Below are positions 1 through 5,662 of a stretch of DNA of 8,427 nt, piece after piece. Origin of the DNA: an uncultured Stomatobaculum sp. (GTDB taxonomy: Bacteria; Bacillota; Clostridia; Lachnospirales; Lachnospiraceae). The translations under genes were made by a program, and so were the position numbers. Under the pieces are notes generated by a model. That model was not told where the DNA came from. It did not search any database and saw only the letters and a list, made by a program, of their open reading frames with translations. The number at the start of each line of letters is the position of its first letter. The first letter of the stretch is position 1. The stretch lies in assembly GCA_938010625.1 (NCBI GenBank), contig CALLVJ010000375.1, positions 1 through 8,427 of the forward strand, in the 5' to 3' direction.

Positions 1-328
1 GCGCCGCTGCCACTCTCGCGCAGGCCGCGCCCATCGGCGTATGGCAGTGCAAGAGTGAGAAGCCCTCACGGCGAATGAGCGCCGTGAGTTCCCGCACAGC
101 GCTCATATTCTGCGGCTTCCAGGGCTCCCGCGCAAACCTAAGCTGGTGACAGCGAATCCCGGTCCCCTCCAATCTGTCGTTATTGTCCCCATAGGAGGGC
201 ATGTCAAAATTGGCGGCATAGTGTACCTCATAGCCCTTTTCCTGCAGAAGGCGCACATTGTTCATCTCAAACTGTGGCACAAAGCCGCTCACGGTCGTGA
301 CCAGCAGCGCCTTCTTTGTTTTGCCCAT
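1..328 (-). CDS. GT-B glycosyltransferase, N-terminal part (GT4/EpsD-like), truncated by window edge
   Basis: This is the first 109 residues of a glycosyltransferase whose remainder lies beyond the left edge. It begins MGKTKKALLVTTVSGFVPQF, a basic start followed by a hydrophobic beta strand, as in the N-terminal Rossmann half of GT-B enzymes. Further on come 'LLQEKGYEVHYAAN' (about residues 27-40) and 'LLHCHTPMGAACARVAA' (about 92-108). The His-Cys-His-Thr-Pro-Met-Gly segment is typical of bacterial GT4 enzymes of the EpsD/CapM kind, which add sugars to undecaprenyl-linked glycan intermediates at the inner face of the membrane. The donor-binding C-terminal half with its E-x7-E motif is not visible, so donor and acceptor cannot be assigned. 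The ATG is preceded by GAGGAG with a 6-base spacer. The gene follows the sugar-phosphate transferase after 29 bases, which supports a role as a later transferase in the same glycan pathway. Confidence 0.87.
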   Translation of the reverse strand, partial: MGKTKKALLVTTVSGFVPQFEMNNVRLLQEKGYEVHYAANFDMPSYGDNNDRLEGTGIRCHQLRFAREPWKPQNMSAVRELTALIRREGFSLLHCHTPMGAACARVAAA

Positions 329-334
329 GCTTTT

Positions 335-340
335 CTCCTC
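335..340 (-). promoter_or_regulatory. Ribosome binding site of the glycosyltransferase gene
   Basis: GAGGAG lies 6 bases before the ATG at 328. It fixes the start of the truncated glycosyltransferase. The 29-base gap (329-357) holding it shows no inverted repeat or other structure, so no terminator separates the two genes. Confidence 0.75.
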
Positions 341-357
341 TTTGGAATCGCACTGCT

Positions 358-1737
358 TTAGAACGGAAGTGTTCCGTCCGTATGCTGCACCGCTGTGAGC
401 TGTCCTTCCGCAACGCCCTCCGTCTTTTCCCGCATAAAGAGAATTTTCGGCGTCATGAAAATGAGCTTCAAGTCGAGGAAAATGGAATAGTTGCGGATAT
501 AAATCAAATCAAGTTTTAACTTGTCATAGGGCGTCGTATTGTAGACACCGTAAATCTGGGCATAGCCAGTGAGACCTGCCTTGACTTTGAGACGATAGTC
601 AAATTCCGGGATCTCCTCTTTGTACTCGGCAGCGATCTCCGGCCGCTCGGGGCGCGGTCCGACCATGCTCATATCGCCCTTTAAAATATTCAGAACCTGC
701 GGGAGTTCATCCAGTCTCGTCGCGCGGAGCACTTTTCCAACGCGCGTGATCCGGTCATCTCCCTGTGCGGCGAGCCGCGCAACGCCGTCGGCCTCGGCAT
801 TGACCCGCATCGTGCGGAACTTCAAAATAGCAAAGGTCTTGCCGCCCTTCGTGAGGCGGCACTGCTTATAAAAAACCGGTCCCTTGTCCTCTAAGCGGAT
901 GGCAAGTGCAAAAATCAAAAAGAGAGGCAACGTCAGGATGAGCAATGCGCCCGCGCTCAAAATATCGAGCACCCGCTTGCAGAAGAGTTGATCCACCTGG
1001 AGCCCGTCGTTCCGGGAAAGCAAGAGCACGGTGTCAAAGAGTTTCAGCTCATCGGAGCTTCGGATCAGGACGTCGCTGATTTTCGGAATCATATAGACGC
1101 GCTTATCCATGTCATAACAGCGCTTGAAAATCAGATTTCGGTCGTGGCTCGAGAGATCGCCGATGATCACACCGCCGTACTTTGAAACTTCCTGCATGAT
1201 CCGGTCTATGCCCTCGTCAATTCGAATGGCTGCGGCCAGCACATATTTATCGTCCCGCGAGTGCATTTTTTCAAGCACATGTGCAACCGAACGCTCGCCG
1301 TAAATCAGGAGCAGCTGGCGGGGCGGAAAGAGCACGTTATAAGTCCACTGAAACAGGGTCGCCCAGACAAACACGAAGAGCATATCCGCCGCGGTCAGAA
1401 GAATAAAGGGCAGCGGCACATACCAGTGACGCTCTACGAGCGCAAGCAGCAGATAGCCGAAGGTATTTGCCGCAACGACGGCGAGAAACTGCGAGTAAAT
1501 AATATTATTTTTCCGGAAAAAGCCAATTTTCAGCCCCCCATAGAGACTGTGAAATACAAAGAGCATGGCGGCATAAAGCGCCGCCAAGAACCAGTTACCG
1601 CGGCGCCAGAAGCGCATGACAATCACGCGATTATAGTAACGCGTCCAGAGAAAATAATAGAGACCAATCTCCGCCAGAAGTATCACTGCCGCCGCGCCAA
1701 ACTTGATGAGGCGCTTATAGCGTTCCATCCGTTCCAT
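358..1737 (-). CDS. Polyprenyl-phosphate sugar phosphotransferase (exopolysaccharide initiating enzyme)
   Basis: This 459-residue membrane enzyme is predicted to transfer a sugar-1-phosphate from a UDP-sugar to undecaprenyl phosphate, the first committed step of a lipid-linked surface polysaccharide. Four hydrophobic helices lie at about residues 12-30, 48-66, 81-101 and 109-128. A soluble CoA-binding-like domain follows (about 140-245), beginning 'QLLLIYGERSV'. A fifth hydrophobic segment (about 260-281) introduces the PF02397 catalytic domain. That domain shows KFRTM (306-310), DELPQ (343-347, with the Asp-Glu dyad used by this superfamily), GDMSMVGPRPE (354-364) and VKAGLTGYAQ (385-394). 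Length and architecture match the large WbaP/CpsE/WcaJ-type enzymes. The 'NTTPYDKLKLDL' segment (400-411) resembles clostridial members. The sugar (galactose, glucose or another) cannot be read from sequence. The chosen ATG lies 3 bases after the upstream stop and has GGAG at 6 bases. A second in-frame ATG three codons later is possible but more distant from the ribosome site. Confidence 0.95.
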   Translation of the reverse strand: MERMERYKRLIKFGAAAVILLAEIGLYYFLWTRYYNRVIVMRFWRRGNWFLAALYAAMLFVFHSLYGGLKIGFFRKNNIIYSQFLAVVAANTFGYLLLALVERHWYVPLPFILLTAADMLFVFVWATLFQWTYNVLFPPRQLLLIYGERSVAHVLEKMHSRDDKYVLAAAIRIDEGIDRIMQEVSKYGGVIIGDLSSHDRNLIFKRCYDMDKRVYMIPKISDVLIRSSDELKLFDTVLLLSRNDGLQVDQLFCKRVLDILSAGALLILTLPLFLIFALAIRLEDKGPVFYKQCRLTKGGKTFAILKFRTMRVNAEADGVARLAAQGDDRITRVGKVLRATRLDELPQVLNILKGDMSMVGPRPERPEIAAEYKEEIPEFDYRLKVKAGLTGYAQIYGVYNTTPYDKLKLDLIYIRNYSIFLDLKLIFMTPKILFMREKTEGVAEGQLTAVQHTDGTLPF

Positions 1738-1740
1738 ATA

Positions 1741-3408
1741 TCACTCCGCTGCTCTTGCGACTGCGAGGAGCGCCCAGAGAACCGGGGCTGCAACCGGGAC
1801 ATTGATATTGACAAAGGCCTGGAAGGCGTAACAGATCACCGCAACGCCAAGCGCATAGAAACAGGCGCTGTCGCCCCGTGTCAGACTGCCATCCCGCTTC
1901 TCTGCGAGCGCATTGCCCTTTCGAAAGGCCTGTTGCACCGAAAAGACCAGAATACCGAGGTGTGCCAGAAGACCAAATGGCCCTACCGTAAAGAGATACT
2001 GCAGATACTCATTGTGCACGGCATCGTAAAACTGCCCGGTTATCTGGTTCATCTCATTCCAGCGGTTCGTGACCATATAGGCCACATAGGTGTCGGGGCC
2101 GCTGCCGAAGATGCGGTTTATGACGGGAAGCTTGCTGTACTCGTCAAGCGTCGCGCGCCACACATAGCCGCGGTAAGTGCCCCACTCATTCCGGAATTTT
2201 AAGTAGTCACCGAGCATGCCGAACTTCGCGTGCACAGTCTCATAGGGCAGACTGTTCGCATAGACAAAAAGACAGATGAGCGCCAGAATCGCACCGCAAA
2301 GCAATGCCGCATAAGCGCGAATCCAGAGCGACGCATGCGGGCTCTGCACTGCCTCCTTATCCTTTTCGCGGTACAAAAGTACCAGTGCGAATATGCCGAG
2401 CACCGCGCCGATTACCGGCAGCCCTGGAATTTTCCCAATCACAAGAAAAAGACCGTAGAGCGGAATCACCTTGCCAGCCTGTGAGATGCTCACATCCGTC
2501 AGATAATCAATGACCAGCAGCATGGTCGCAAGCAGCAGGAGGTAGCGCGCTCTTCCTTTCCGGCTTCGAAAGGCAAAGAACGGCAGCGCGCCAAAGAAGC
2601 CCGCAAGACTTAAGTAGCCGTTGTCCGAAGCCCCGGTGATCAGCGCGAGCACGGCGACCAGATAGACCAGATAGTAAAAGATGAGGCGACCTGGTTTCTC
2701 TTCGCTCAGCGCAAACAAAACGCCGGAGATTGCGACAACGAGACCCACATAGGTTGTATAGGTGTTCACATTGCCGAAGGTCGACATGAACATTGCATAC
2801 TGCTCGGGCAACATCTCGCTGCGAAAGCCGAGCAGATCCAAGTTGTAAAAATCCGTATAGCCGAGCAGGCAGACCAGCAGACCCACCGCAAGAAACACCG
2901 TCAGGTACTTTCTGGAAAATTTCAGGTTCCGACTCACAAAAAAGTAAACTGCCGTGACGAGAGCAATGTAAAAGAGACCCACAAAGCGACCGTCAATCCC
3001 GGTCAGCGCTTGGAGCCAGAACTTGCCGGAGAGCAGCGTCGCAATCAAAGAGATGACAAAAAAGGCGAGCACACACTTGTCGGCGCGGTTCATGTCCTGC
3101 CAGCTGCCGAGCGGCTGAAAGGTTCTGCCGCCGTTCAGGTAGACAATCCCCATGCCAAGCGACAGAAGCAGCGCCAAAACAACAAAAGTCACATACTTGG
3201 TCTGCAGAATGTTGAAATAGTGGTCGGTAAAAATCAGCGGGAAGAGCGCAAACATGAGCATGACCCATGCGCCCGCAATCCAGGAAGCCCGGCTATCCCT
3301 TGTCTGCACTTTCTGCTCTGCTGTCATTGAATTTTCTGCCTTGACCGCATTGCTGTCCGCTTTCCGCAGTGCCGCCGCGACCCCTTTGTTTTTCTTTTTC
3401 TTACTCAT
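1741..3408 (-). CDS. O-antigen ligase/polymerase (WaaL/Wzy) family membrane protein
   Basis: This 555-residue polytopic membrane protein has about 10-13 hydrophobic segments between residues 43 and 550. It shows the hallmarks of the Wzy_C (PF04932) superfamily: 'FGNVNTYTTYVGL' (211-223) resembles the GNxNxxA/TxY motif, followed by the large loop with 'YRGYVWRATLDEY' (412-424), 'RIFGSGPDTY' (432-441) and 'DAVHNEYLQYLFTVGPFGL' (462-480). The Arg and His of that loop are the usual functional residues. Such proteins act at the outer face of the cytoplasmic membrane, joining or polymerising undecaprenyl-PP-linked glycans; ligase and polymerase cannot be told apart by sequence alone. The first ~42 residues are cytoplasmic, hydrophilic and Lys-rich (MSKKKKNKG). 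The start at 3408 has AGGAG 4 bases upstream and a 16-base gap from ppk1. An upstream extension to 3552 is open, but it would overlap the ppk1 end and gives an Arg/Lys-rich, non-domain sequence, so I rejected it. The gene directly precedes a glycan-initiating transferase, supporting a surface polysaccharide role. Confidence 0.9.
   Translation of the reverse strand: MSKKKKNKGVAAALRKADSNAVKAENSMTAEQKVQTRDSRASWIAGAWVMLMFALFPLIFTDHYFNILQTKYVTFVVLALLLSLGMGIVYLNGGRTFQPLGSWQDMNRADKCVLAFFVISLIATLLSGKFWLQALTGIDGRFVGLFYIALVTAVYFFVSRNLKFSRKYLTVFLAVGLLVCLLGYTDFYNLDLLGFRSEMLPEQYAMFMSTFGNVNTYTTYVGLVVAISGVLFALSEEKPGRLIFYYLVYLVAVLALITGASDNGYLSLAGFFGALPFFAFRSRKGRARYLLLLATMLLVIDYLTDVSISQAGKVIPLYGLFLVIGKIPGLPVIGAVLGIFALVLLYREKDKEAVQSPHASLWIRAYAALLCGAILALICLFVYANSLPYETVHAKFGMLGDYLKFRNEWGTYRGYVWRATLDEYSKLPVINRIFGSGPDTYVAYMVTNRWNEMNQITGQFYDAVHNEYLQYLFTVGPFGLLAHLGILVFSVQQAFRKGNALAEKRDGSLTRGDSACFYALGVAVICYAFQAFVNINVPVAAPVLWALLAVARAAE
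1744..1747 (-). promoter_or_regulatory. Ribosome binding site of the sugar phosphotransferase gene, inside the preceding gene
   Basis: GGAG lies immediately before the TGA stop of the O-antigen-ligase-like gene (1743-1741) and 6 bases before the ATG at 1737. The ribosome site is thus within the last codons of the upstream gene, an arrangement that favours coupled translation of the two membrane proteins. Confidence 0.6.
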
Positions 3409-3412
3409 GTTT

Positions 3413-3417
3413 CTCCT
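3413..3417 (-). promoter_or_regulatory. Ribosome binding site that decides the start of the O-antigen-ligase-like gene
   Basis: AGGAG (within AAAAAGGAG) lies 4 bases before the ATG at 3408, in the 16-base gap after the ppk1 stop. It is the reason for preferring this start over the ATG 48 codons upstream inside ppk1. Confidence 0.7.
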
Positions 3418-3424
3418 TTTTCGC

Positions 3425-5662
3425 TCAGAGTAGCGGCGTGAAGCCCCGCTCCTCCTGCTGTCCGCGCTTTTTTTCTTCGAGGCGCGCAGCCGCAGCCGCA
3501 GCCAGCGCTTCCTCGGCAAAAACTTCCTGTGAGTTGAGCGGCACCTTGCCACGGCGGTTTTCCTTCTCGTAGCTGCCGTCCGGGCGATAAATGCTCGCCT
3601 TCACATTGTCGCGGAGTTCGGTCTCCAGGTAGTGTTGCACTTCCAGGCGAATTGCGCTGTCCGTGACTGGGAACACAATCTCAACGCGGTTGTCGAGATT
3701 CCGGCTCATCCAGTCCGCAGAACCAAGATACAAGCTCTCCTCACCATCTGCGTGGAAGCGAAAGATGCGCGCGTGCTCCAGGAAGTTTCCGACAATTGAG
3801 CGCACGCGGATGTGCTCCGAGACGCCCGGAATGCCGACCCGAAGGCAGCAGATCCCGCGGACAATCAAGTCAATCTCCACGCCGTCCTGATCTGCGCGGT
3901 ACAGTTCCTGAATCATGCCCGGATCCGAGAGCGAGTTCATCTTCGCCATAATAAAAGCAGGTTTTCCGGCGCGCGCTGCCGCCCGCACCCGTTCGATTTC
4001 GCGGACAAAGCGCTCGCGCATCCAGAGCGGCGCGACAATCAGGCGGTTCCAAAAAAGCGGCTCAGAGTAACCCGAGAGCATGTTGAAGACTGCGGTCGCG
4101 TCCTCGCCGAACTCCCGCTTGCAGGTGAGGAGACCGAGATCCGTATAAAGCTTTGCGGTCGAATCGTTGTAGTTACCTGTGCCGAGGTGCACATAGCGGC
4201 GTATGCCGTCCTCCTCGGAGCGCACGATCAGCGTGATTTTAGAGTGCGTCTTTAAGCCGAGCAGACCATAAATCACATGGCAGCCAGCCTTCTCAAGCAT
4301 CTTCGCCCACACGATATTATTCTCCTCGTCAAAGCGCGCCTTTAATTCGACGAGCACCGTGACCTGCTTACCATTATCCGCCGCCTCAGCGAGCGCCCGG
4401 ATAATGGGCGAATTTCCGCTGACGCGGTACAGGGTCTGCTTGATTGCGAGCACATCCGGATCCTTTGCCGCCTCCTGAATGAAATTCACAACCGGGTCAA
4501 AGGACTGGTACGGGTGGCTCAAGAGAATGTCGCCCTCTCGGATGTTCGCAAAAATGCTCTTCTCGTTGACAAGCGCGGGCACCGGCTGCGGGATGTGTTT
4601 TGGCAGTTTCAGGCGGTCAAAGCCGCTCACACCGTAGAGTTTCATCAGCACCGTCAGATCAAGCGGTCCGTTGATCAGGAACAGATCATCCGACTCGATC
4701 TCGAGCTCATCCTGGAGTATTTTCAGGAGCTCTTCCTCCATGCCCTCTTCGACTTCAAGGCGAATCGCCTCGCCCCACTGCCGCCGCTTCAATTTCTTCT
4801 GGATCTCAACCAGAAGATCCGCTGCCTCTTCCTCGTCGAGCTCAAACTCGGCATTCCGCATGATGCGGAACGGATGCGCCGCGAGAATGTCATAGTTCAA
4901 AAAGAGAGAGCTTATGTTCCGCTCAATGATTTCCTCGAGCAAAATAAAGGTCTTCTCTTCTGCTGGTCGCCCTGTGACCTCAGTCGGAAGCTCCACAAGC
5001 CGCGGCAGCACAGACGGTACCTGCACAATCGCAAAGTCCGGGCGGGCGCCGCCTTTTTTCTTCTTTTCCTCAATCCGGATCAGCGGTTTCACATGCTCTT
5101 TTTTCCGGATGCGCGCTGCAATATTCAATGTCTTGTTCCGGATCAGCGGAAACGGCCGCGAGGAGTCCACCGCCATTGGCGTCAGCACCGGATAGATGGT
5201 GTCCCGGAAATAGCGATCCGCAAAGGCCTGCTCTTCTTTGCTGAGCTCCTCGTGACGGGCAATCAGGTGCAGTCCCTCTTTCTCAAGCGCTGGAATCAGG
5301 CTCCGCTTGAAGCTGTGATACTGCAGTTGAACCATTTCATGCGTCTCAGCTGAAATTTTCTTCAACTGCTCTGCCGCCGTGAGCCCCGCAATGTCCCGCT
5401 TCGTGAAGTCCGCGAGCACCTGGTCTTTCAGAGAGGCGACGCGCACCATGAAAAATTCATCGAGGTTCGAACTCACAATGCTGAGAAACTTGAGCCGCTC
5501 AAAGAGCGGAATGGCCTTATCGCGCGCCTCATTCAGGACGCGGAGATTAAACTGGAGCCACGAGAGCTCGCGACACACATAATAGGCGGGATTGGCAAGA
5601 TCCATTGTCCTGTCCTGCTGCTGTCCCTGCTTTTTATTTTTTTTCTCGTTTTCTTTTTTCAT
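3425..5662 (-). CDS. ppk1: Polyphosphate kinase 1
   Basis: Ppk1 reversibly polymerises the gamma-phosphate of ATP into inorganic polyphosphate at or near the inner membrane. The 745-residue product matches the usual ~690-720 plus short extensions. The N domain is marked by RELSWLQFNLRVLNEA (31-46) and SSNLDEFFMVR (64-74). The middle domain includes 'DSSRPFPLIRNKTLN' (166-180). The catalytic C domains carry 'LKTHSK' (470-475), whose His473 corresponds to the autophosphorylated His435 of the E. coli enzyme, 'YVHLGTGNYND' (490-500, His492 matching His454), LEHARIF (628-634) and 'LGSADWMSRNLDNRVEI' (646-662), the phospholipase-D-like repeats. All key residues appear intact. The N-terminus adds about 19 Lys/Gln/Asn-rich residues and the C-terminus an Ala-rich tail. 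The ATG at 5662 overlaps the ppx stop by 4 bases and has GGGAG 9 bases upstream. An alternative ATG at 5605 would give a family-typical N-terminus. An ATG at 5740 is open but lies deep in ppx and is rejected. Confidence 0.97.
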   Translation of the reverse strand: MKKENEKKNKKQGQQQDRTMDLANPAYYVCRELSWLQFNLRVLNEARDKAIPLFERLKFLSIVSSNLDEFFMVRVASLKDQVLADFTKRDIAGLTAAEQLKKISAETHEMVQLQYHSFKRSLIPALEKEGLHLIARHEELSKEEQAFADRYFRDTIYPVLTPMAVDSSRPFPLIRNKTLNIAARIRKKEHVKPLIRIEEKKKKGGARPDFAIVQVPSVLPRLVELPTEVTGRPAEEKTFILLEEIIERNISSLFLNYDILAAHPFRIMRNAEFELDEEEAADLLVEIQKKLKRRQWGEAIRLEVEEGMEEELLKILQDELEIESDDLFLINGPLDLTVLMKLYGVSGFDRLKLPKHIPQPVPALVNEKSIFANIREGDILLSHPYQSFDPVVNFIQEAAKDPDVLAIKQTLYRVSGNSPIIRALAEAADNGKQVTVLVELKARFDEENNIVWAKMLEKAGCHVIYGLLGLKTHSKITLIVRSEEDGIRRYVHLGTGNYNDSTAKLYTDLGLLTCKREFGEDATAVFNMLSGYSEPLFWNRLIVAPLWMRERFVREIERVRAAARAGKPAFIMAKMNSLSDPGMIQELYRADQDGVEIDLIVRGICCLRVGIPGVSEHIRVRSIVGNFLEHARIFRFHADGEESLYLGSADWMSRNLDNRVEIVFPVTDSAIRLEVQHYLETELRDNVKASIYRPDGSYEKENRRGKVPLNSQEVFAEEALAAAAAARLEEKKRGQQEERGFTPLL
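3486..3508 (-). repeat. Short GC-rich hexanucleotide repeat in the 3' end of ppk1
   Basis: On the plus strand the unit GCAGCC is repeated three times in a row, followed by GCGC-type sequence. On the coding strand it encodes a run of six alanines (residues 721-726) in the non-conserved C-terminal tail of Ppk1. The length is a multiple of three, so slippage would alter tail length without a frameshift. Confidence 0.6.
5637..5644 (-). repeat. A8 homopolymer near the ppk1 start
   Basis: Eight adenines in a row on the coding strand cover codons 7-9 of ppk1 (Lys-Lys-Asn), within a very A-rich 5' end. Such a tract can slip during replication or transcription. A one-base slip would shift the frame soon after the first start codon, but initiation at the in-frame ATG at 5605 would be unaffected. 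Confidence 0.55.

Noticed and set aside
329..357. Possible terminator between the sugar phosphotransferase and glycosyltransferase genes
   Set aside because: The 29 bases contain only the ribosome binding site; I found no inverted repeat followed by a T tract on the coding strand.
1497..1510. Perfect 14-base AT-only palindrome AAATAATATTATTT
   Set aside because: It lies inside the sugar phosphotransferase gene and simply encodes a Lys-Asn-Asn-Ile-Ile stretch; no GC stem or loop, and no context for an operator or terminator.
1261..2202. Long plus-strand open frame of 313 codons
   Set aside because: It lies antisense to the sugar phosphotransferase and the ligase-like gene and crosses their junction. 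Its translation is rich in His, Arg and Lys with no domain signature, as expected of a shadow frame.
3409..3552. N-terminal extension of the ligase-like protein by 48 residues
   Set aside because: It would overlap the ppk1 end in another frame, encodes an Arg/Lys-rich stretch arising from the Ala-rich ppk1 tail, and a good AGGAG site marks the start at 3408.
4514..5353. Plus-strand open frame of 279 codons
   Set aside because: It is antisense to the strongly conserved middle of ppk1, has no recognisable motif and no fitting ribosome site that I can see.
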